Below are positions 15,661 to 23,689 of a stretch of DNA of 24,090 nt, piece by piece. The DNA is taken from contig CABFPE010000017.1 of assembly GCA_900660155.1 (NCBI GenBank), positions 1,588,013-1,612,102 of the forward strand. The letters run 5' to 3'. Positions within the stretch are counted from its first letter, which is position 1. Every line of letters begins with the position of its first letter. Under the pieces are notes generated by a model. The model searched no databases. It saw only the letters and a program-made list of their open reading frames with translations, and had not been told where the DNA came from. A program made the translations under genes and the position numbers. The DNA comes from Hofstenia miamia (lineage: Eukaryota; Xenacoelomorpha; Acoela; Hofsteniidae).

Positions 15661-17180
15661 AACCTGTTTGGCATATGCTGCTTTTCTCATCATTGTTGAT
15701 AGGCAAAAATGAACAAAGTTAAGATCATCACGTATTTATTGGTGAGCTTCAATGTCTAAGCCAATCAAAATAATATATGGTGGTTGATATATTGATGTGT
15801 GAAAGTGTATCAGCTCTCTAAAGTCATTTTAAACTTATAAATTGTGTTTTGTAATGTGTTTTACTCCCTAATACACTTTTTACGCATATTTTTTATGAGT
15901 TTCAAAAGTAAATAATTATAAAATTCTATATTTTAGTGATACTCATATTTTTTCTTGAAGCAAACATACCCTATGTGTTTAAAATAATCAATTTTCATTA
16001 CACACCAACTAATTTCTTAAGAATACATAGAAATTTTTTGCAAACATGCTAATTGTTAAGACCTTTACTATATGCTTATGGAAACTATATGTATACATGG
16101 CTAAAATATTTTTCCAAATATTTTGATACATTATAAACTTGATTGGATTCAATGCAATCCTCTTATTAATAATGAGATATAATACCAGTATGCATTATTC
16201 AATAGGATTGCTAGCACATATAACAAATTCTCTAAAATGTACACATGCACACTCTAAAATTATACATAGGTTGATTATGTAATGCATGAATATTCTCATC
16301 TTTTTAGCCACCTCATTATTCATTCACACAACATTTTGTGTTGTGTTGTATTGTGTACACAACACACAATGGCAAGCCTGATAATCTGTACATCTCTACG
16401 TGTGTATATGCATGCTGTAATGACCCTAGCTTTTAGAATAGGTGTGGGCAAACTGCAGACCGCATTAAGCTTTTCATAGGTTTTCATGATCTTGCATTAA
16501 TCCCAACCTCTACCTGTATTTACTTTCATCATCTGTGCTCTTAAGAATGTTTTCTCTTGAATGTTTATCATTGAGGCCAACTTCCAAAAACGCACTGTGT
16601 CGCTCATGAAAAAAGTTTGTCCGCAGTTTTAGAAAAATGTTTTTGTTGTCAAAGTATAGTATTACAATCGATTCAATAATCCATAGCAAATTACAACTTT
16701 GAGCTTCAAATTAAAATATCTAAAGTTTAAATTAAGATATGTGATTTTCAATTTAAATATCAAAATTTAAAATATTGAGTTCTGCATGAGACTTGATAAA
16801 TACGACTGTAGCCTGCATCTCACGATTAGTTTTTGTTATATTTCCTGTTATCAGAAACCCGAATTACATGTACATGCAATTGAACATAGGCCATCTTCAA
16901 GGAACACGCTACCTTTCTGCAAGGATGCTAAATTATTAGTTGCTATCATATGATCAACCTATTAAATTTGATATATTTATATACATACTTCTTACAAATA
17001 ATTAAATCAACATTTAAATTCAAATCTATACATGTACAATCAATATTTAGTTATGCACATTCTAATAGTAAACCATTTCAATTGCAAAAAAAGTTCAAAA
17101 TGATGATTTTCACGATCATAGTGATCACTATAAATTTTAAAAATAGTGATTTCAGTTCTCTTAGAAACAGAATAAAGGTC
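15661..17180. other. AT-rich non-coding stretch
   Basis: No supported gene. It contains one small hairpin (16332-16371) and a run of degenerate AAATTTAAA/TATC-like units around 16700-16780. Frames at 16282-16479 and 16950-17192 show no domain and low-complexity composition. Confidence 0.5.
16332..16371. repeat. 15-base inverted repeat with an embedded 12-base palindrome
   Basis: The left arm CATTTTGTGTTGTGT (16332-16346) is complementary to ACACAACACACAATG (16357-16371) at 14 of 15 positions, with a 10-base spacer. The perfect palindrome TTGTGTACACAA (16351-16362) lies across the spacer and right arm, giving alternative pairings. It is built of TGT/ACA units, so it may be a simple-sequence by-product. 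Confidence 0.7.
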
Positions 17181-17205
17181 TGTCTTAACTAGACGACTTT
17201 ATCGG
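17181..17205 (+). repeat. 25-base motif, copy 1 of 3 (GTCTTAACTA...CGG)
   Basis: TGTCTTAACTAGACGACTTT then ATCGG resembles motifs at 19858-19882 and 19971-19995, sharing GTCTTAA-TA, A-GA-TT and the TCGG end. It is probably an end of a small transposon family. It lies 2.7 kb from the other copies with no coding link. Confidence 0.5.
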
Positions 17206-17522
17206 ATGGCCTTAACTACCCAACTAAATATCTAAAATTTTTGAGTTTTTTCATTAAAATTATTTACATATAATTGAAATGAGACTTAAATAAATTAATA
17301 CTATTTTCAAAATTATAGATAATCATAGACGAATTTAAGCGTATGACAGTTTAGGGCTTCATATTTAGTAAAATAATCAAATTAATTAATGTGTTTTATT
17401 TCATGTATTTATAACTAATCATTATGTGAATTTAAATAATTGTGAAATAATGAAATCATTTATTTTCTTGATATTTTGAGGTTAATAATTTATTTTGTTA
17501 GTTAATTTTACCCCAATTTTGA
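17206..17522. other. Very AT-rich stretch, nothing recognised
   Basis: No frame or structure of note was seen on either strand. Confidence 0.5.
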
Positions 17523-18736
17523 TCAGGGTTGGTAAGGTGTTTTAAAGAAATTTAAAATACGAGGAAAAAACATGAATAACACATTTTTTAAAAAATATTG
17601 TTTTTGTTGTTTTTTAAGTGGTAACTCAACAGTTATAATAAAATATGTTATTCCAGAAAAACCTTTTAACATTGAACGATTTCTGTGATCCAGTTGTTGC
17701 AAAAAGATTTCCATAAATGTAATGGATCAATAATGCATTAGAACTTTTCATCTTCCAAAATTGGGTGTAGAAAAACAAACAATTTTTCAAGAAGAGGGCT
17801 AGTTCTAAATATCTATATATACACTTCCTATTAACAGCATATATATCAGAAATACAGACAATAACTACTCCTCCACATGAATGAACCATAGTCATTACAT
17901 TTGTAAAGGCTGAATATAAAAATTGGTCTCCAAGTGCAAAAGTCGACCAATAAGTGGCTTCACCATAATTTCTAAACTGTGCTAGCAAGCAACTGAGGTT
18001 TATCTGCTGAATATCCAATTAGGTGACCATTAACACATATTCATGATGCTTTTATAAAATATAGTAACAACATGATAATTACCTATTGCAAGTTCCAAAA
18101 ACAGCAGATCACCACTTTTGACTGCAATATGTTCAGAAAATACAGCACATTTTAAATTTTTGAAAATGGCGACAGACGATTGAAATACATGTAGTTTTTC
18201 CTTTAACATGATTTTGTAGATGACAATTTTCTCATTTCAGCTTAAATTTATGCTTAAATTCAAACCCCGAACTATGTACGTTTCATATGCTTCATTCCAA
18301 TGCTTTTCACAGATAACAGTGTTCTGATAGCTCATTTCTTCTTCTAACTTCAATTCTGTTCTAATATTATAATTTGACCTTGTAACGTTCACTATAAATA
18401 TTTTTGAAGCATACTATGGAAATAGACAAAAAAACAATAAAAATAAAAAACAGTATAATATCGAAAAAAACATGCTTTAAACGTTTTTTTGAAGAAAAAC
18501 TGTTCAATATAATAACCCTGATTTGATCTTACAGAACATTTGAAAATTGAAAAGATTAAACACTCTAAATGTGTTACCAATCACAGAAACATATCTTAAG
18601 CCTTCAATTTCATTCAAATACGCTGTTTAATATTATTTACTGAACAAAGAGATGTTTTTATAACAAACTTGATATCAAATTCATCCAGAACTAAGGACTT
18701 TTCCAAAGACAGTTCATTCTCTTGAACACTTGACAT
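17523..18736 (-). other. Cluster of unrecognised minus-strand coding-like frames; multi-exon gene or decayed element
   Basis: Several non-overlapping - strand frames follow one another. 18614-18736 starts at ATG with MSSVQENELSLEKSLVLDEF and continues after a one-base shift as LNEIEGLRYVSVIGNTF. A frame open from about 18415 to TGA 18237 contains EEEMSYQNTVICEKHWNEAY; the same frame continues 18030-18236 with FQSSVAIFKNLKCAVF and SGDLLFLELAIGNYHVVTIF. The last piece weakly resembles the GVxIFVKNxLK and LxxExxIGNxxxxxxxYRS blocks of LINE endonucleases. A good splice-donor match (ATAG|GTAATT, exon end 18083) and an acceptor (TTCAG, exon start about 18006) would remove 76 bases. 17626-18018 then encodes 130 codons including GDQFLYSAFTNVMTMVHSCG and VVIVCISDIYAVN. 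I do not recognise the product. A host gene with small introns or a dead LINE are both possible. Confidence 0.28.
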
Positions 18737-19129
18737 TTTTTAACTCATTTAGAAATTGCGCCTTATAATAGATATAAATTGAATTGATACATTTAAAAGT
18801 GACTTCTACAAATTCAGAATCAAAATTTACAAAATCAACATTACAAAATTAAATACATTTACTTAAGAATCAACAAGTTTACAGTTTCTTAAGAAAGAAC
18901 GAAAATAAATACATATAGAATAAACATTACAATGATTTATTTTTTGGGAGAACGATAGTAGAATAGACTTGTACAACAGTTAAGATGCTGTGGATGATGC
19001 TATTTGAAGTGTTTGTGGTTCAGATATCACAGATTAAATTTGAAATATTGGATTCCTAGCCACCATATTTCGATAATAGAAGTGTAGGACTTCTCTGCTG
19101 TAAAATTACTGGCAATCGTTGGAAAAAAT
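18737..19129. other. AT-rich stretch without recognised content
   Basis: Nothing supported on either strand. It includes the region upstream of the - strand ATG at 18736 and the left edge of the LINE RT fragment. Confidence 0.45.
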
Positions 19130-19698
19130 ATGCAGAAGACGCATTCAGGCACTTCGGGCAAAATACACAAAATTTTTGCATATACTTCAATAGTTCATTA
19201 TATATTTGAGGATTCGCTAAGAACTACGAAGTTCCCAAAAATTTGGAAAATTGCAATGAGGCCAATTAGCATTACTTCAATATTGACAAGAACTTTTGAA
19301 AAACTTGTATTTAAATTCATATTAAAGATATCTAAAACAGTTATTTACATATAAATTTGCCGTTGTTGAACTACAATAGAATTCAGTCATATAAAAATGG
19401 AGATTATGATTATGTAAGATAATTCAGCCTAGATATCAAAAAAGTCTTTGACAATGTAAATCACTACATTTTATTTAAAAAATTTAACAATGCAACACAT
19501 TTAAATCTGTACATCCTTAATGGGCTTGATGGTTTCATTGGCAATAGACAACAAAATGTTAAATATAATAACAGACTTTTGGATATGGAAAAGAGCAACT
19601 AAGGTGTTTCTCAAGGTTCCGTTTGTGGCCCATTATCGTTCAATGTAACCATTGATTCTTTAAATTATGAATATTTAGATATTACAAATTCAATGTAG
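19130..19698 (+). pseudogene. LINE (CR1-like) reverse transcriptase fragment, decayed
   Basis: 19130-19354 reads KIFAYTSIVHYIFEDSLRTT, KFPKIWKIAMRPISITSILT and TFEKLVFKFI, the fingers region with the RPISIT block directly after a shortened loop. After a gap of stops, 19423-19698 in a single frame reads FSLDIKKVFDNVNHYILFKK, then GFIGNRQQNVKYNNRLLDME, and after one in-frame stop GVSQGSVCGPLSFNVTIDSL, matching the SKAFDxVxH, FLxxRxQxVxYN and GVPQGSVLGPxLFN blocks. The sequence is cut at 19698, just before the catalytic YxDD. It resembles the RT at 22407-23105 in block content but is a separate, more damaged copy. Confidence 0.78.
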
Positions 19699-19852
19699 CA
19701 TGTGTAGAAAATAAACAAAAATGCATTAAGAATTTTTTAATAAATATTTTTGTTGCTTAAAAATGTAATCTTGTTGTTACTTAAAGTGATTTCAAATGTG
19801 TAAAAGTTGGATGCTCAGAATACCCGACAAAAAATTTTGTTGAATTTAATTA

Positions 19853-19919
19853 TTTTTCGTCTTAACTACATGATTTAATCGGCCAAATTAAGATTAAATC
19901 ATGTAGTTAAAACGAAAAA
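19853..19919. repeat. 28-base near-perfect inverted repeat containing motif copy 2 of 3
   Basis: The left arm (19853-19880) and right arm (19892-19919) are complementary at 27 of 28 positions, around an 11-base loop GGCCAAATTAA. The arms contain CGTCTTAACTACATGATTTA followed by ATC. The left arm with the first loop bases is the second copy of the 25-base motif seen at 17181 and 19971. Head-to-head transposon ends, or a tiny palindromic element, would explain it. A transcript would form a very stable hairpin. Confidence 0.85.
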
Positions 19920-19958
19920 ATTGTGCATTCCTCAAATCCCTGGCAAATTTGGGTAAAA

Positions 19959-20285
19959 ATGTTGGGGCTGCGTCTTAAGTACACGATTTATTCGGTCCCA
20001 TTAAGTCTTAAGTCGGCCTTAAGGAAATTTGCGGCAAAGATCGATGAAGAGGTCATAGCATGTTCTAAGCCTTTGGTGATATACAAGTTCCATTTAGGTG
20101 GTCACTCAGCTAGATACCAAGATCCTTTACAACATAAGAAGCATATAGGGATTGAAAATCAAATGTTAAGGCTCACCGAACAAAATGAACAATATTTTGT
20201 TTGTGTTGAGAATCATCTCATTGCAAATACATCATTCAAGTCATGGATTCAGATCAAGTTTAAGGAAGAAAAGTTCAGGATTTGA
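19959..20285 (+). CDS. Unrecognised open frame next to the repeat, possibly part of family B or captured
   Basis: A 108-codon frame from ATG 19959 (GTG 19923 in the same frame) to TGA 20283. The first 20 codons overlap repeat copy 3, so the authentic coding part may begin after it, from about 20025. Segments include KFAAKIDEEVIACSKPLVIY, KHIGIENQMLRLTEQNEQYF and SFKSWIQIKFKEEKFRI, a charged mixed alpha/beta composition with no motif I can assign. It precedes the family B zinc knuckle by 250 bases on the same strand and might be a remnant of its gag, but it lacks gag-like hallmarks. Expression is doubtful. Confidence 0.3.
   Translation: MLGLRLKYTIYSVPLSLKSALRKFAAKIDEEVIACSKPLVIYKFHLGGHSARYQDPLQHKKHIGIENQMLRLTEQNEQYFVCVENHLIANTSFKSWIQIKFKEEKFRI
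19971..20024. repeat. 25-base motif, copy 3 of 3, with a CTTAAG-rich partial inverted repeat
   Basis: CGTCTTAAGTACACGATTTA then TTCGG matches copy 2 at 22 of 25 positions. It is followed by TTAAGTCTTAAGTCGGCCTT AAGG, which repeats the TCTTAAG and TCGG parts. It lies 88 bases downstream of the hairpin and overlaps the start of an unrecognised open frame. Confidence 0.65.
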
Positions 20286-20534
20286 CACTTTTCATCGTCA
20301 GTAAACAAGCATTGCAAGAATGACAGAAGTAGCTGGTAAATCATTTCCTGAACTCTTACTCAAGCTTGTTTTTTATGCTAGAAATACAGTATTGTCATGA
20401 ATTAGTACTGATGTTCTTGCTAAGCTTAATTTCTTTTAAGGGCCTCAATAACCTGTTAAATTTCTACTTTGTACTGAATTTAGCTTTCTATATTTCTTAG
20501 ATAGCAAATACAAAAACAAACATTTTGAATGTCA
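20286..20534. other. Short stretch between the unrecognised frame and the family B zinc knuckle
   Basis: It contains scattered stops in all + frames and no recognisable motif. Possibly eroded gag of family B. Confidence 0.4.
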
Positions 20535-20786
20535 AAATATGACAGAAGACATGAGCCATGGAAATGTTCTACTTTCAGTCAAGATTGCAGAAAATGCTGA
20601 AAATCAAACCACTTTGTTGTTTAATGCAAGACTGATTCTCGTCGTTTTAAACATAATGAAAGAGATGTTTATGATCCATCACAAACATCTAATTCATCTT
20701 CTGAAATTGATAGCGAATATGAATGTGACATAATACAAAAATTGCGTAAGTGGAAAGTCAATGCAAATAAACATAGTGTAACATAA
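20535..20786 (+). pseudogene. gag: Family B gag zinc knuckle with two stop codons inside
   Basis: The frame reads HEPWKCSTFSQDCRKC, stop, KSNHFVV, stop, CKT. This is the CX2CX4HX4C knuckle of a gypsy gag at 20586-20627 with all three Cys and the His kept, but with the residue after the second Cys changed to TGA and the one before the last Cys changed to TAA. Downstream is an acidic Ser-rich tail (DPSQTSNSSSEIDSEYECD), common between knuckle and protease. The residue pattern with NHF after the second Cys is typical of many animal Ty3/gypsy elements. The overlapping + frame at 20539-20733 is a shadow. Confidence 0.72.
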
Positions 20787-20915
20787 CTGGATTTCATACA
20801 AGTCCACTTGACAATTGAACTCAGGTAAAACTGTTCTCTATTTACAATAAATTCTTGGTCTTATATACAAATTATTATTAACATATTTATAAATTACAAG
20901 CTAAACCGAAAACAC

Positions 20916-21359
20916 TTGGTCTGGCCGATCCTAACAACCAGTACTCGATGCCACAATAGTGAGATAATGACGTATGTAAAGATATCCAAATGCCAAATAC
21001 AGATGATTGACTCTGGAGGGCACTCCAATGACCTACCTTACTATACATTTAAATGCTTACAAAAGAAGAACAAACATACATTAAGAATTGAAGAATGTAA
21101 GGTAAAGATATCAAGATATGGTGGAAAAAATATTTCACTATTGGGATAGACCAGAATTCCAATTAATCTTGTAAAAAGAAATGTAAGGCTGAATGCGAAA
21201 CTTCTCATTGTGCCAACAAATACCAAGTAAATTATTGGATTGGGCAGAACATTAATAGCATGTATACTTGGAATCAAGCTTAAAAATGATATGAGTAACG
21301 AAATGCATACCATCCAGAAAGAAGACTATTTTCAGTTTCAGCCCAGAAACCATTTGTAA
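20916..21359 (+). pseudogene. pol: Family B aspartic protease, active site altered
   Basis: A single frame with two internal stops (21147 and 21228). The expected active-site block appears as IQMIDSGGHSNDLPYYTFKC, so the triad DSG is present but the usual following Ala is Gly. Then come KVKISRYGGKNISLLG, matching the conserved YGGxxIPVxG turn, LLIVPTNTK, and after a stop IIGLGRTLIACILGIKL, the C-terminal IIGLxxCLxLGLIxL block. It would process Gag-Pol; the stops show it is dead. The order fits knuckle before and RT after. Confidence 0.7.
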
Positions 21360-21396
21360 AATGTACTTAGTACCTAGGTGTGACATACGCTACTAG

Positions 21397-21930
21397 TCTA
21401 AATATGGAGATTTGTTTTCTGGATATGGTTATGTGAATCAAACATATGAAATTCAGTTAAAATAACCCTCAATGCCTCCCTCAAGAAGGTATCATTTATC
21501 CATTTTACCAAAGCTTCAAAGTATATTGCTGCATCTTGAAAATTCTGGTACAATATCTAAGAACCAAGAAACTGGATTGGAAGCATACATGTAGTTATAG
21601 TGGAAAAGAACGGTGATCTCAGACATGCGTTTGATAATAAAACCGTAAATAACATTATTGTAAGAGAACATCATTATCCACCATCAGCTGCGAGGTTATG
21701 CCAATTCTTCTATGGGAAAAGATACTTTACCGTCATTGACCTATCAAACCGCTACTGGCATATTTCTCTGCACGAAATCTTCGTCATTATTTGTGTACAT
21801 TTAATACGCCTATTGACAGATTTTGCTAGAACCGTCTTCCTTTTGTTCTCGTGTTGGCTGTCAATAAATCACAATGTATGGTATATGAGCATTTTGGTGA
21901 CATTCATCCCAATACCCAACCTTTGAATTA
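21397..21930 (+). pseudogene. pol: Family B Ty3/gypsy reverse transcriptase, N-terminal two thirds
   Basis: Read in at least three frames: SKYGDLFSGYGYVNQTYEIQ and PSMPPSRRYHLSILPKLQSI (21397-21590), the usual N-terminal block with PPSRR for PPRR; then VEKNGDLRHAFDNKTVNN, IIVREHHYPPSAARLCQFF and KRYFTVIDLSNRYWHISLHE (21600-21780), which holds the first catalytic Asp; then in another frame NTPIDRF and NRLPFVLVLAVNKSQCMVYE, and HFGDIHPNT (about 21805-21920), corresponding to RLPFGLxxAPExFQ and the segment before YxDD. The second catalytic motif is missing because CR1-like sequence follows. All steps are degenerate. Confidence 0.8.
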
Positions 21931-21949
21931 TGATTAAGCTATTGAAGAT

Positions 21950-22380
21950 GACATTCAAGTTTTTCCCAGTGCTATTTCTTACGAGTTAACAGGAGATATG
22001 ATAAAAATTTTCCTACAAGGAAAGACGCTTATCTGGACAAAATCTTCACTAATCACCCTGACCAGTTTAATCTTTATTTACTCGGATTTAAGAGCGATCA
22101 CAAAGTGGCAGTGTTGCTGCGCCCAAAGAAAAAACCTAAACCTGTGAGAAGATCTGTTTTTCTTAGAAGAGTAAACAATGACAATTATTTTAAATTTATG
22201 TGGCTCATACATAATGAAACTTGGTCTGAAGTCTATGAAACAGGCGATGTTAATCTAGCTTCTGAAGTTATTCAGAAAAAATTACAGTACTTCCTTGACA
22301 TTGCAATGCCTTAACAAATAGTATAGCCAGAGGGATCACACATGGATGACACCGACTTTGAAGGAACTGAAAACCTCATT
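21950..22380 (+). pseudogene. CR1-like endonuclease C-terminus and linker
   Basis: An open frame from about 21949 to TAA 22312. From 22006 it reads NFPTRKDAYLDKIFTNHPDQ, matching the FPTRxxNxLDLVxTN block, then LLGFKSDHKVAVLLRPKKKP with the catalytic Asp-His pair of the EN (SDHK), then SVFLRRVNNDNYFKFMWLIH and WSEVYETGDVN, the linker seen in many CR1-like ORF2 proteins. After the stop, another frame reads RDHTWMTPTLKELKT (to about 22380), the conserved RDxPWMTPxxKxL block before RT. The upstream two thirds of EN are missing. The residues before 22006 are not clearly EN. Confidence 0.75.
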
Positions 22381-22406
22381 GGGTCTTATCCAACTTCTAC
22401 TATTGC

Positions 22407-23105
22407 TTGGCAGAACCGGTTTGCTATGCATGGAATTTAGGTCTTCAACAAGGAGTATTTCCTGGTGTGCATAAGATGCAGGTTATTGTCTTAATTCCAA
22501 AAAATGAACAGATTTTATCAAAGCGTGACTTGAAAGACATAGCCATAACTGATATTTTGAGTCGTCATTATGAGCATATTGTTTCTGCTGTTTATATTTC
22601 TCCAGTTCTGAACACGTGGCTTAATCCCTACCAGTTTGCTTATCAACCCAACAGATCGACAATTGATGCTTTGCTAACTCTTCAGTTTCACAATGTTAAT
22701 TATCTCATGAACCCGGAAGTTGCTTACGTTTCTTTATTGGTTTTTGACTTTTCAAAAGCGTTTAACTGTTCAAAACATTCCATATTACGACAAGATATTG
22801 ACAATCGCCCTTTGCCTCATAATATTAAGAAATGGCTTATGAGCTTCCTGCATCATCGTCGACAGCAGATTAGATATAATACTGAAGTGTCTAGTTGGAT
22901 AACAATAAACAGAGGTGGCAGCCAGGGAACCGTCAATGGTCCTAATTTGTGGAATCTGAAGGTGAGAAATCTAAAAGCTACAAGCGACAGTAATATCCTG
23001 ATAAATTATGTGGATGATACAATTTATATTGACGACGGACCAAGCAATGCACTTCAGCTGGAAGTCAAAACCGTCAGTATATCTCGCCTATTACCTCAGG
23101 TCTGA
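22407..23105 (+). pseudogene. CR1-like reverse transcriptase, nearly uninterrupted (232 codons)
   Basis: Blocks in order: LAEPVCYAWNLGLQQGVFPG (residues 1-20), IAITDILSRHYEHIVSAVYI (about 48-67), NPYQFAYQPNRSTIDALLTL, LLVFDFSKAFNCSKHSILRQ with the first catalytic Asp, IKKWLMSFLHHRRQQIRYN, INRGGSQGTVNGPNLWNL (GVPQGTVxGPxLFN motif with VP changed to GS), and ILINYVDDTIYI with the catalytic YVDD intact. It opens with TTG, so the real frame continued from upstream; about 100 residues that should link WMTP to LAEP are deleted. It ends by a frameshift near 23100, after which the C-terminal part continues in another frame. It would carry out target-primed reverse transcription; inactive here. Confidence 0.82.
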
Positions 23106-23608
23106 AGAGTTGTAATGCAAAAACAATCTTGGGAGTAATTTTTGAAGAAGATTTAGGATTTGCACATCACATCATTGCATTGGTTGCTACCGTGAACAAA
23201 CTGCAGTTTATACTGGTTAATCTGCGTCGTGCTGGTTACCCTCTCGATGCACTGGATAAAGTATTTGTATTGTTATTTTAGAGCAAAATACGTTATGGAT
23301 TGGTAGTGTATAGATCAGATTTTACAAATCTATGACATCTGCAGCTATTCCTTGATAAATGCTATATATACAGGTGGACTATGTATAAATATAACATAGT
23401 GGATATTTTAATAGAGGAGGATAAGCAATGGTATGATCATATTTACAATGATGAGTCTCACCCATTGTATGATCTCGTTTTCACATCACTGAATACAAAA
23501 TAGGAGTATGACACTAGATACGGATGCATTCATCCAGAAATCGCTTTAATTTTTTACAGTTGCTTTTTCCCTTTCAGGATGGGGCTTAGTTATCACCCAC
23601 GACTGTAA
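23099..23608 (+). pseudogene. CR1-like ORF2 C-terminal region
   Basis: One frame continues to TAA 23606 with three internal stops (23279, about 23330, about 23500). It reads KTILGVIFEEDLGFAHHI, NKLQFILVNLRRAGYPLDAL, SKIRYGLVVY and YKYNIVDILIEEDKQWYD, then NDESHPLYDLV. These match the post-RT region of CR1-like elements (ILGVxFxxDLxFxxH, LRRAGY, SKIRYxLxVY, NESHPLxxLL). The frame ends about where such proteins normally end, so the true C-terminus is probably kept. Stops show loss of function. Confidence 0.75.
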
Positions 23609-23689
23609 TTTGTGAATTTTTTGTCAGTTTGTTTTTTTTCATCATTTCCTTTCAGGCTTGGAGCTGTATCTGTTTCTAAGCAATAAAGC
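23609..23689 (+). other. 3' tail of the CR1-like LINE with AATAAA signal
   Basis: Non-coding T-rich sequence follows the ORF2 stop and contains AATAAA at 23682-23687, a polyadenylation-type signal. The 3' boundary of the element is inferred to lie near here because minus-strand LINE sequence begins just downstream. Confidence 0.4.

Larger units (their letters stand above)
20535..21930 (+). mobile_element. Ty3/gypsy retrotransposon, family B, degenerate gag-pro-RT segment
   Basis: Zinc knuckle (20586-20627), protease (20916-21359) and RT N-terminal two thirds (21397-21930) occur in canonical order on one strand. The sequence type (CPxxGxxCxKCGKxNHF knuckle, IDSG-type protease, REHHYP RT) differs clearly from family A. 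RNase H, integrase and LTRs are absent. Its RT stops where a CR1-like LINE begins, at about 21930-21960. Confidence 0.78.
21950..23608 (+). mobile_element. CR1-like LINE, 5'-truncated and internally deleted
   Basis: On the + strand: end of the EN domain with linker (about 21985-22314), an internal deletion near 22385-22405, RT (22407-23105), and C-terminal region (23099-23608). Coding similarity is high across all parts, making this the best preserved LINE in the window, though frameshifts and three stops in the last part disable it. It begins directly after the broken family B RT, which suggests insertion into that element or a deletion joining the two. Confidence 0.8.

Noticed and set aside
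16282..16479. 65-codon + frame
   Set aside because: It spans the TGT/ACA hairpin and has low-complexity composition; no domain.
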